Source of the DNA: CALZBJ01 sp945619025
GTDB lineage: Bacteria; Pseudomonadota; Gammaproteobacteria; Cardiobacteriales; Wohlfahrtiimonadaceae
Reading direction: 5' to 3'
DNA: 64,000 nt
Assembly (NCBI GenBank): GCA_945619025.1
Contig: CALZBJ010000006.1
Location: forward strand, 62,001 to 126,000
Position numbers and translations under genes: made by a program. The notes under the pieces were generated by a model, which worked only from the letters and a program-made list of their open reading frames with translations, had not been told where the DNA came from and made no database searches. Shown in pieces: positions 8,007 through 15,348 of the stretch (within the stretch, counting starts at the first letter, position 1; every line of letters begins with the position of its first letter).

Positions 8007-9503
8007 TTATTCTTCGAACCAGCTCTCTCTGGCTGCCATGATATATCTGCTTGCCTGCTCTTCGTCGATTGCAGCCATTTCACAGAGTTCATCTGTAGAG
8101 AGTTCTGCTAAATCGTCAAGAGTGCTGATATCTTTCTTCGCAAGCTGAATCGCGAGAAGCTCATTGCCATCAAGAAGACGAATAAGGTCGTCTGTCGGCG
8201 CCTGATCTCCAAGCGCTTTGATCATATCTTCTTGACGCTCAAGGGCTTCACGGGCGGCTTCACGGAGAGCTTCGATGACATCTTCATCAAACTCTTCAAT
8301 TTCAAGCATCTCATTGACAGGCACATAGGCGACTTCTTCGATCGTAGAGAAGCCTTCGCGGATTAAAATTTCAGCCACTTCTTCATCCACATTGAGCTCT
8401 TCAGTAAAGAGATCGGCAATGCGAGTGGTTTCTTTGTGCTGTTTACTCTCCGCATCTTCGCTACCCATGACGTTTAACGTCCATCCGGTAAGCTCTGAGG
8501 CTAAACGAACGTTCTGTCCACCACGGCCAATGGCTTGAGAAAGTTTATCTTGGCTGACAGCGATATCCATCATGTGTTTGTCTTCATCAACAATCACAGA
8601 TACCACCTCCGCCGGTGACATTGCATTTATCACATATTGTACAGGGTTTGCATCCCATAAGACAATATCAACCCGCTCGCCAAAGAGCTCGCGCGTAATG
8701 TTTTGTACGCGTGAACCGCGCATTCCGACGCAGGCACCAACGGGGTCAATTCGTTTGTCATGAGATTTTACGGCGATTTTTGCACGGCTACCGGGATCAC
8801 GGCTTGCCGCAACGAGCTCAATGGAGCCTTGATGAATTTCGGGAACTTCCAGCTCAAAAAGGACTTTAATAAGCTCGTTTGCTCGACGTGAGAGAATGAT
8901 TTGTGGACCGCGTTGTTGGTCATCACGAATCTCCGTTAAGACCGCACGAAGCGTATCGCCGACACGGAACATCTCACGAGGAATGGTATTTTCTTTAGGA
9001 AGCAATGCTTCTGAGTTATCGCCAAGGTCAATAAAGAGATTGCCGCGATCGATGCGTTTGACCGTTCCACGAATCAGCTCGCCAATGCGATCTTCATATT
9101 GACGGGCAATGTGATGACGCTCAGCCACACGGATTTTTTGTGTGATCACTTGTTTCGCCGATTGGGCATCGGTACGGGCAAAAACGATATTTTCGATCTC
9201 TTCTTCAATGATCGCGCCCACCTCAATTTCAGGGTCGTCAATGCGTGCCGCTGAAAGGGTGATTTGGCGGGTAGGGGCTTGCTCTTCTTGCGGAAGATTA
9301 TCGTCCACCACCATCCAACGGCGGAAAGTTCTGAAATTTCCAGTCGTTCTGTCGATTTCAATACGGAGATCGACATCGATGGAGAAGGTACGACGTGCAG
9401 CCACCGCTAACGCCGATTCTAACGCAGCGAAGATCTCGTCACGTGAAATCCCTTTTTCATTAGATACTGTTTCAGCAACTAATAATATCTCTTTATTATT
9501 CAT
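8007..9503 (-). CDS. nusA: Transcription termination/antitermination protein NusA
   Basis: NusA binds RNA polymerase, modulating pausing, termination and antitermination. The 498 residues show the N-terminal polymerase-binding domain, an S1 domain (about 135-200, with RGTVKRIDRGNLFIDLG), two KH domains (about 200-345, with GACVGMRGSRVQNI and AIGRGGQNVRLAS) and two C-terminal acidic repeats (about 365-490), as in enterobacterial NusA. It follows rimP by 23 bases and precedes infB by 40. Confidence 0.97.
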   Translation of the reverse strand: MNNKEILLVAETVSNEKGISRDEIFAALESALAVAARRTFSIDVDLRIEIDRTTGNFRTFRRWMVVDDNLPQEEQAPTRQITLSAARIDDPEIEVGAIIEEEIENIVFARTDAQSAKQVITQKIRVAERHHIARQYEDRIGELIRGTVKRIDRGNLFIDLGDNSEALLPKENTIPREMFRVGDTLRAVLTEIRDDQQRGPQIILSRRANELIKVLFELEVPEIHQGSIELVAASRDPGSRAKIAVKSHDKRIDPVGACVGMRGSRVQNITRELFGERVDIVLWDANPVQYVINAMSPAEVVSVIVDEDKHMMDIAVSQDKLSQAIGRGGQNVRLASELTGWTLNVMGSEDAESKQHKETTRIADLFTEELNVDEEVAEILIREGFSTIEEVAYVPVNEMLEIEEFDEDVIEALREAAREALERQEDMIKALGDQAPTDDLIRLLDGNELLAIQLAKKDISTLDDLAELSTDELCEMAAIDEEQASRYIMAARESWFEE

Positions 9504-9524
9504 AGTTGAACTCTCTCAAATGGA

Positions 9525-10001
9525 TTAAAATACGACCACAAGGCGTGCTCGATCAATGTTTGAAACCGGAATGGTTAACACCTCATCCGTTGCTTCGTTT
9601 TTATCGTCAACAATCGTTACGACGATCTCTTCTTCATTTACACCTTCGACCACAGCATTAAATTTACGGCGATTATTAATGACCGATTTCAATTGAAATG
9701 CAACAAGGTGATCGGGATAGGCTTTGAACTGTTCTACATCAAAGAAGATGCGGTCAAGCCCGGGAGAAGAAACCTCTAACGTATAGGGCATATTGATGGG
9801 ATCGTGTACATCTAAGAGCCCGGTAATTTGACGACTTACAAGCTCGCAATCATCGATTGTAATCCCACCTTCTTTATCGATGTAGATGCGCAAAATTGCG
9901 TTTTTAGTATTTGGATGAAATTCGATTCCCCATAGCTCAAATCCCATGGATTCAATCGAGGGCCTTAGAATTTCAGATAGTCCATAGGGATCTTTCTTCA
10001 T
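9525..10001 (-). CDS. rimP: Ribosome maturation factor RimP
   Basis: RimP is needed for maturation of the 30S subunit. The 158-residue protein has the family motifs GFELWGIEFHPN, LRIYIDKEGGITIDDCE and YTLEVSSPGLDR. It is the first protein gene of the operon and lies downstream of tRNA-fMet and an intervening hairpin, the same arrangement as metY-rimP-nusA in E. coli. Confidence 0.95.
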   Translation of the reverse strand: MKKDPYGLSEILRPSIESMGFELWGIEFHPNTKNAILRIYIDKEGGITIDDCELVSRQITGLLDVHDPINMPYTLEVSSPGLDRIFFDVEQFKAYPDHLVAFQLKSVINNRRKFNAVVEGVNEEEIVVTIVDDKNEATDEVLTIPVSNIDRARLVVVF

Positions 10002-10056
10002 AGTCGTGTTCTACTGCCAATCTAATATTGTTAAAGAATTAAAAAATTATGCGTAA

Positions 10057-10085
10057 ACAAAAAGCCCGATCTAAACGACGGGCTT
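10057..10085 (-). terminator. Terminator-like hairpin between tRNA-fMet and rimP
   Basis: On the minus strand AAGCCCG (from 10085) pairs with CGGGCTT (ending 10062), with a ten-base loop, then a short T run. It is likely to end part of the tRNA transcript while some polymerase continues into rimP. Confidence 0.75.
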
Positions 10086-10098
10086 CTTATGCTTAATT

Positions 10099-10175
<77 letters not shown>

Positions 10176-10190
10176 CTAACTAGGTAAACT

Positions 10191-10218
10191 ATTATATCTA
10201 TTTTTTTGATAATTGCAA
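10191..10218 (-). promoter_or_regulatory. Promoter of tRNA-fMet and the rimP operon
   Basis: On the minus strand TTGCAA (10218-10213) and a perfect TATAAT (10196-10191) are 16 bases apart. The tRNA begins 15 bases after the -10. Confidence 0.75.
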
Positions 10219-10250
10219 CTCTTATTTCTAAAGTTTCTTTTTTAACCCGA

Positions 10251-11618
10251 TCAATTCGGTGCAACATCAATGGTTTGGATTTCAATCGATGGGTTGTTCT
10301 CAAAGAGTTTATCCATCTCATCCGCCTCAGTCTCGTCTGATCCGTTTTCTGAGGTTGTCTCTAACGACGAGGAATGAGTATATAGAGTATCGCCGTCCGA
10401 ATCAAGTAAATTTATCGATTGTGGTTCGGTGACGTTGATCTCAATCTGCGGTGAGTCAGCGGAATCTCCTTGATTGTTAGTGAGAATTTCAACGGGGAGC
10501 TCGAGTTTTTCCTCCTCAAAATAATCACTTTCGTCGACGTTTGTATCGATGGTTTTTATAATTAAGCTGTTTTCACTGCGCCATTCATTAAAGGCATCGG
10601 TTAACAGATCGCCATATTCATAATAGAAATCGGCATTTTCTGGAATCCCGTGAATGAGATTGTCGGGGGTATTGGTGAGATAGGGCTCATCGCGCTCTGT
10701 GGCCAGCGTCCAGCCGGATTTAAGCGTTGTGCCCGAAGGCGTTACCCGTGAAAAGCGCAGTTGCTGTTCGGTTTGTGTAGCAAACGAGATAAAGGCGTAG
10801 CCTAAATGGGGCGCACTACTTTTCATTGGGATCGCGAGATAGTCGAGTCGATAGAGCATCTCATTGCGATTAACTCCAAGGGCATCTCGTTCACGCTGAC
10901 TGCCAGTTAAAAGTGGTCCATCCGGCGCGACCGCCATCACCACTTTCCCCTCGCGCAGCCACGCTTGCACCTCAGGAATATGATTCCACCATAAGATATG
11001 ATCTTTAATCTCACTATATTTATTAAGCGCCCGCTCACGCCCTTTATTGGTGGCAAGCAGCTCATAAACTTTATGTTTTGGTACACCATCGGCAAGAAGT
11101 GCGATCTCAAAGAGGTGGCGCGCATCATTCGGGAGTGCACGAAGTCCGGGATATCGGGTGACATTGAAGAAATCTTCCCAATAGCTTGGCGCGGTTCCAT
11201 ACAGATGAACGGGCGAGTAAGCAAGCACCGTCCCCGTGACTCGATAGCCAACGCCACATTTTTCCATGGCGGTCGGGTTTAACAGATCGTGATGCGGGAG
11301 CAGATTCCAATCGAGTGGCAGGAGCGATTGATTATCACAGCCTTTGCGTAATTGGTCTTTCGTGAGCGTTACCGCATTCCAATGATCGGGAAAGTGTTTA
11401 GGGGGATTGCTCGCGCTAATTTGGCTCTCACTGATGGCAATTTTCCCACGCTCCATAAAGGGCGCAAAGAGTGTGCTGCGAAACGCGGTCACTTCATGCT
11501 CATTAATCGCAATGCTCGCTTGCTCATTGGCAACGGCATGGAAACTTGAGAGAGAAAAGAGGGAAACCAACAGCCAATGTTTCATGTGAAACAATGAGTC
11601 GTGCGTTTTTTTCATCAT
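10251..11618 (-). CDS. Exported protein resembling polyamine-type ABC solute-binding proteins, with acidic tail
   Basis: The 455 residues begin with a signal peptide (basic start, then HWLLVSLFSLSSFHAVA). The middle resembles PotD/PotF-type periplasmic binding proteins: YRVTGTVLAYSP, SYWEDFFNVTRYPGLRALPN, ARHLFEIALLADGV, and a segment on output 'as a bound cargo pocket' VVMAVAPDGPLL. From about residue 355 it has a low-complexity tail rich in Asp, Glu, Ser and Thr that the family lacks. No ABC permease or ATPase gene is beside it, so a transport role is uncertain. It could be an orphan or moonlighting binding protein. The substrate is unknown. Confidence 0.65.
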   Translation of the reverse strand: MMKKTHDSLFHMKHWLLVSLFSLSSFHAVANEQASIAINEHEVTAFRSTLFAPFMERGKIAISESQISASNPPKHFPDHWNAVTLTKDQLRKGCDNQSLLPLDWNLLPHHDLLNPTAMEKCGVGYRVTGTVLAYSPVHLYGTAPSYWEDFFNVTRYPGLRALPNDARHLFEIALLADGVPKHKVYELLATNKGRERALNKYSEIKDHILWWNHIPEVQAWLREGKVVMAVAPDGPLLTGSQRERDALGVNRNEMLYRLDYLAIPMKSSAPHLGYAFISFATQTEQQLRFSRVTPSGTTLKSGWTLATERDEPYLTNTPDNLIHGIPENADFYYEYGDLLTDAFNEWRSENSLIIKTIDTNVDESDYFEEEKLELPVEILTNNQGDSADSPQIEINVTEPQSINLLDSDGDTLYTHSSSLETTSENGSDETEADEMDKLFENNPSIEIQTIDVAPN

Positions 11619-11734
11619 GGTAGACGCGACCTCAGTGAGTCAGAATGGGTTGAGAAGATATTTATACGAATTATCATATTAAATACGCGTGTCGTATATT
11701 ACAATATCACGAATGAATTAACTAGGATTGCATT

Positions 11735-12064
11735 ATGTCATCACTCTTAATACTTTTAATCGCCATTGCATTTGAGGTGCTCGGCACTGTATGCATGCGA
11801 CTTTCAGAAGGTTTTGAGGTGATGTGGGCAGCGGGATTTATGCTTCTTTTTTATGGGGCATCGTTTGTGTCGTTTGTCTATTGCATACGGCGAATTGAGA
11901 TCTCAATTGCCTATGCACTCTGGACGGCGCTCGGAATGTTAGCCATTTCCCTTGTAAGTTTTATCTTTTTTGAAGAGGCGGTGACCTACCCAAAAGTGAT
12001 TGCGCTCCTCTTCATTACCGCGGGGGTTGTGGGATTAACGCTTGAGAGTGTCGAGGAGTCTTAG
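11735..12064 (+). CDS. SMR-family efflux subunit (first of a pair)
   Basis: This 109-residue protein has four predicted membrane helices and the small multidrug resistance pattern, with Glu14 in IAIAFEVLGTVCMRLSEGF, the residue that couples proton and substrate in EmrE. ISIAYALWTALG matches the conserved third-helix region. SMR proteins work as dimers in the inner membrane and export cationic drugs, polyamines or guanidinium. Its stop overlaps the start of a second SMR gene, so the two are likely a heterodimer. Substrate cannot be read from sequence. Confidence 0.9.
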   Translation: MSSLLILLIAIAFEVLGTVCMRLSEGFEVMWAAGFMLLFYGASFVSFVYCIRRIEISIAYALWTALGMLAISLVSFIFFEEAVTYPKVIALLFITAGVVGLTLESVEES

Positions 12065-12420
12065 TGGAATTTTTTACAGCACTCCCATTGAGTGATCACA
12101 ACGCATGGATTATATTGGTCGCCGCTATTTTTTGCAGCGCCATCGGTACTACCTGTTTGAAGTTTTTAGCAAAAACGGGACAGTATCGTTATTTAATTGG
12201 TGTGATTGGCGGCTATGCCTGTTTCCTCATTTCGATTACGCTCGTTTTGAAGTGGATCGATATGGGAGTGGGCTATGCGGTGTGGTCTGGATTATCAACG
12301 CTCCTGATGACGCTCTCAGGCGTTTTCTTTTTTAAAGAGAAATTGGGGCTTAGAAAGGTGGGCAGCCTGATCTGTATAATTGTCGGAGTCGTGATTTTAA
12401 GCCTTGTAGACTCTTTTTAA
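12064..12420 (+). CDS. SMR-family efflux subunit (second of a pair), lacking the membrane Glu
   Basis: The 118-residue protein starts with GTG one base inside the stop of the previous SMR gene. It has four hydrophobic helices and the SMR patterns GTTCLKFLAKTG and GVGYAVWSGLS. Aligning GTTCLKFL with the partner's GTVCMRLS places Ser25 where the partner has Glu14. The essential proton-binding glutamate thus seems missing, so this subunit probably works only with its neighbour. Confidence 0.88.
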   Translation: MEFFTALPLSDHNAWIILVAAIFCSAIGTTCLKFLAKTGQYRYLIGVIGGYACFLISITLVLKWIDMGVGYAVWSGLSTLLMTLSGVFFFKEKLGLRKVGSLICIIVGVVILSLVDSF

Positions 12421-12545
12421 TATTGTAAAAGAATGTCGATTATTTCCAAAATAAATGGTATAACGTAAGGGTACGATGAGCTTAATAAAATTTGTAAGAT
12501 TTTGTTTGTTTCAAGGCAAAATCGAGAGATAAAAGGAGTTACTAG

Positions 12546-13259
12546 GTGCGTAAAAGACTAAAAGTTGCTTGTGGAGATTGCAGTTTGCAGCGTTTATGTC
12601 TGCCTGTTGGTTTGGATGAAAGCGAGTTTACTAAGCTCGAAAAAGTGATTGCGCGGGGGAAGCCTCTGGCCCGAGGTAAACATATTTACTTCCCGGGAGA
12701 TCCTTTTACCTCACTTTACGCAGTGCGTTCAGGAACGGTCAAAACATATAGCGTTGCCTCAGATGGTACTGAATATGTAACGGGATTTTACCTTCCCGGC
12801 GAAATTATCGGCCTTGATGCGCTCTGTACGGGCGTTCATCCATGCGGCGCTAAAACGCTCGAAACCAGCAGTCTCTGTGAATTACCCTATGATCATCTTG
12901 AAGATTTAGCAGAACGCGTTCCCAATATCGCCAAACAGCTGCTCCGTATTATGAGCCAAGAGCTCCATTCGGATGAAAAGTTGTTAATGATGGTGGGTTC
13001 ACAACCGGCGAAATCACGCTTAATTGCGCTGTTTCTAAGTCTTTCAACCCGTCTTTATCGACGGGGTTATTCCGCAACTGAATTTACTTTAAGTATGTCG
13101 CGTGCGGACATTGGAAGTTACTTAGGCTTAGCCGTTGAAACCGTGAGCCGTCTGCTTAAAAAGCTGCAAGATCAAAGCTTAATTGAAGTGGACCATCGCC
13201 AAATTAAACTGCTCGATATTGATCGACTGCGCGAAATGGTTAAACTCGATTTCGAATAA
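12546..13259 (+). CDS. fnr: FNR-family oxygen-sensing transcription regulator
   Basis: FNR carries a [4Fe-4S] cluster under low oxygen, dimerises and binds TTGAT-N4-ATCAA sites to switch on anaerobic genes. The 237 residues contain the N-terminal cysteines C9, C12 and C18 (CGDCSLQRLC) and C111 in SSLCELPY; the C9-C111 distance equals that of C20-C122 in E. coli FNR. A cNMP-type beta barrel precedes the helix-turn-helix SRADIGSYLGLAVETVSRLL near residues 183-202. Start is GTG, supported by AGGAG seven bases upstream. No FNR box was found in front of it. Confidence 0.93.
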   Translation: MRKRLKVACGDCSLQRLCLPVGLDESEFTKLEKVIARGKPLARGKHIYFPGDPFTSLYAVRSGTVKTYSVASDGTEYVTGFYLPGEIIGLDALCTGVHPCGAKTLETSSLCELPYDHLEDLAERVPNIAKQLLRIMSQELHSDEKLLMMVGSQPAKSRLIALFLSLSTRLYRRGYSATEFTLSMSRADIGSYLGLAVETVSRLLKKLQDQSLIEVDHRQIKLLDIDRLREMVKLDFE

Positions 13260-13309
13260 TTTTTTGCTTATCGTCACGATCCTATTCGATCGAGGCGATG
13301 CTTGATAAA

Positions 13310-13358
13310 CGTGTTAATAATGGGAGTTCTCCCAAATTGATTATTAGCGCGTTTTTTT
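13310..13358 (+). terminator. Terminator of fnr
   Basis: An outer stem (13310-13321 with 13340-13351, including G-T pairs) and an inner GGGAG/TCCC stem are followed by seven T. It starts 50 bases after the fnr stop. Confidence 0.75.
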
Positions 13359-13500
13359 ACGCCCGCTTTCTGATTATTAAAAATTCGTACGCAATAAATA
13401 CAAAAGCATTTTAGATATAATATAACTGTTGCATGTAATGATTTATAGAGTGTTCCCTTATGTTGGACTCGCACAAAAACCCATTATCAAAAAGGTTATA
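13359..13500 (+). other. Short intergenic stretch with a lone -10 element
   Basis: A perfect TATAAT at 13416-13421 is followed about 80 bases later by a strong terminator. No open frame of note lies between. The -35 is poor (AATAAA at 17-base spacing). It may be the promoter of a small RNA of roughly 100 bases, but the support is weak. Confidence 0.25.
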
Positions 13501-13535
13501 AAAAAGCCGATCGCTCAATAGAGGATCGGCTTTTT
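13501..13535. terminator. Bidirectional terminator downstream of the aromatic amino acid permease
   Basis: AAAAAGCCGATC (13501-13512) pairs perfectly with GATCGGCTTTTT (13524-13535). It ends the minus-strand permease transcript and any plus-strand transcript. Confidence 0.9.
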
Positions 13536-13580
13536 GTTTTACTTTTAAATCAGACTCAATCCGATTTAATTCGATTCATT

Positions 13581-14801
13581 CTAACCCGTTACGGTCGGTA
13601 GTACATCGGTAAAGATCGATAAGAGGTAGGCGATCATAATCACTACCGCAAAGAGTGTTGCAAACACAAGCGCGGGTGTGCCGCCGCGAGTTTGCGTGCC
13701 TTCTGGGTGGGCGATACGCGCTTTATAGGTAAGGAGTACTGGAAGAATTACCCCGATAAAGGCGAAAATAATGCCCGCAAATGCGAACGCACTTAAGAAA
13801 ATTTTCGGATAGGTGAACCCGACAATGATCGGCGGTAAGAAGGTGATTAAGCCGATGGTGATGCGGTCGTGACGAAGATTAAAATGCATTAATAGATCTT
13901 TCACCGCGCTTGATAGGCCAAGGGCGACACCGATATAAGAGGTGATGAGCGCTAAGATTGAGAATACGCGAATAATTTCACCTAAATGATTGCTGCCGGT
14001 GGTGACTTTAAACGCTTCAATCAGACCATTTAAGCTCGGATCTTTGTTTAAAATTTCAATTAAGGTCGATTGTTCAAGCACCCCGTGAGTTGCAAATTGC
14101 CACACGATATAGATGATGAAAATCCCCGTTGAGCCTAAGAAACACGCGAGCTTCACTTTTTTGTTATCGCCCTCGAGATACTCATTGATGGTTGGCGTAC
14201 AGATGTGGAAACCAAAGGTCATAAAGAATACCGGCATCGCCGAGAAGAAGAGGAGATTGCTCGTCGGTGAGGCTTGAAGATTCGGCAGTGACACTTTATT
14301 AAAGAGTAAAAAGAGGATCGCGATAAAGACGAGCACTTTCAGGGAGAACGAGATACGGTTGGTCACATCGGCGACTGAAATCCCGAGCGTGACGATCAGA
14401 CCAAAGCCAATGGAGAACATCAGTGAGGAGATTTTCCGCGCAAGATCACCATTTCCTGTCATCGATTCCGGCAGAAGGCCAAAGAGAAGGTCGCCGCTTC
14501 CGGTTACGTACGCCGTGAGCACCGCATACATAAAAAAGAGTAGAATAAAGTTGACGAAGAGGCGCCCATTTTTACCAAAATATTTTTCCGTGAGCGATGC
14601 AATTCCCGCATCATTTTTATCGTGTTGATGCACTTCCGCATATAAAAGCGCGGTGTAGGTGAGTAAAATCCAGAGTAGAAACAAGAGGACAAATGTTAGT
14701 CCAAACCCCATTTGTGCTGACGTTAGTGGCATTGCCAGCATCCCCGCTCCGACGGCGGTACCCGCAATAATCAGGGTACTCCCTAAAACTTTATTTTTCA
14801 C
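13581..14801 (-). CDS. Aromatic amino acid permease, HAAAP family (TyrP/Mtr-like)
   Basis: The 406-residue inner-membrane protein starts KVLGSTLIIAGTAVGAGMLAMP, the first-helix signature of the hydroxy/aromatic amino acid permease family that imports tyrosine or tryptophan with protons. About eleven hydrophobic helices follow. FMTFGFHICTPTINEYL matches the fifth-to-sixth helix region of TyrP and Mtr. It is transcribed alone. Which aromatic amino acid it carries cannot be decided; TyrP is closest by length (E. coli TyrP about 403). Confidence 0.88.
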   Translation of the reverse strand: MKNKVLGSTLIIAGTAVGAGMLAMPLTSAQMGFGLTFVLLFLLWILLTYTALLYAEVHQHDKNDAGIASLTEKYFGKNGRLFVNFILLFFMYAVLTAYVTGSGDLLFGLLPESMTGNGDLARKISSLMFSIGFGLIVTLGISVADVTNRISFSLKVLVFIAILFLLFNKVSLPNLQASPTSNLLFFSAMPVFFMTFGFHICTPTINEYLEGDNKKVKLACFLGSTGIFIIYIVWQFATHGVLEQSTLIEILNKDPSLNGLIEAFKVTTGSNHLGEIIRVFSILALITSYIGVALGLSSAVKDLLMHFNLRHDRITIGLITFLPPIIVGFTYPKIFLSAFAFAGIIFAFIGVILPVLLTYKARIAHPEGTQTRGGTPALVFATLFAVVIMIAYLLSIFTDVLPTVTG

Positions 14802-14928
14802 ATTGATATCCTTTTGAAATTTTTCTAATATTTTTATTATTTTTGGGGCAGAAATTAATCTTTAAACCTCAATTATTGATAGTAAATGACTTTTGAAATA
14901 AAGTCGAAAAAAAAGAATGAAAAAAGAT

Positions 14929-14956
14929 TTGTAATTTAAAAAAAATCGTGTATGAT
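14929..14956 (+). promoter_or_regulatory. Promoter of the first tRNA-Lys
   Basis: TTGTAA (14929-14934) and TATGAT (14951-14956) are 16 bases apart, 40 bases before the tRNA. Confidence 0.5.
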
Positions 14957-14995
14957 TATTTACCTCGATTGATTCATCGTTATTGAATCGTATTT

Positions 14996-15070
14996 GGGCT
15001 GCTAGCTCAGGGGTAGAGCAGTTGGCTTTTAACCAATTGGTCGAAGGTTCAAATCCTTCGCAGCCCACCA
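14996..15070 (+). tRNA. tRNA-Lys (TTT), copy 1
   Basis: The 75 bases fold as a cloverleaf: acceptor GGGCTGC/GCAGCCC, anticodon stem GTTGG/CCAAT with loop CTTTTAA, T stem GAAGG/CCTTC, and encoded CCA. The anticodon TTT reads lysine codons. It is identical to the second copy. Confidence 0.97.
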
Positions 15071-15132
15071 AATACTTTTTAAGATGAGTGTGATATTCAT
15101 CTTAAGCGATCAACTTTTATACACTATTGAGG

Positions 15133-15160
15133 TTGACGCACCACAAAAAAAGTTTATAAT
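15133..15160 (+). promoter_or_regulatory. Promoter of the second tRNA-Lys
   Basis: TTGACG (15133-15138) and TATAAT (15155-15160) are 16 bases apart, with the tRNA starting 15 bases after the -10. Confidence 0.8.
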
Positions 15161-15174
15161 AACTTTCACTGTTT

Positions 15175-15249
15175 GGGCTGCTAGCTCAGGGGTAGAGCAG
15201 TTGGCTTTTAACCAATTGGTCGAAGGTTCAAATCCTTCGCAGCCCACCA
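15175..15249 (+). tRNA. tRNA-Lys (TTT), copy 2
   Basis: It is base-for-base identical to the copy 104 bases upstream, including CCA and three flanking bases on each side, while the rest of the spacer differs. It has its own strong promoter and a terminator, so it can be expressed independently. Confidence 0.97.
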
Positions 15250-15257
15250 AACATTCA

Positions 15258-15290
15258 AAAGACCTTAAGCGATTGTTTAAGGTCTTTTTT
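15258..15290 (+). terminator. Terminator of the tRNA-Lys genes
   Basis: AAAGACCTTAA (15258-15268) pairs perfectly with TTAAGGTCTTT (15277-15287) and runs into further T. Confidence 0.92.
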
Positions 15291-15348
15291 GTTATCTCCC
15301 TAAAAATCCTGTACATTCATCTGCATAGTCTTCTTTGTGTGAGTTGTT

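Noticed and set aside
14862..15071. Minus-strand open frame over tRNA-Lys (and its twin at 15110-15316)
   Set aside because: It reads the reverse complement of the tRNA, giving the familiar spurious peptide GCEGFEPSTNWLK. Not a gene.
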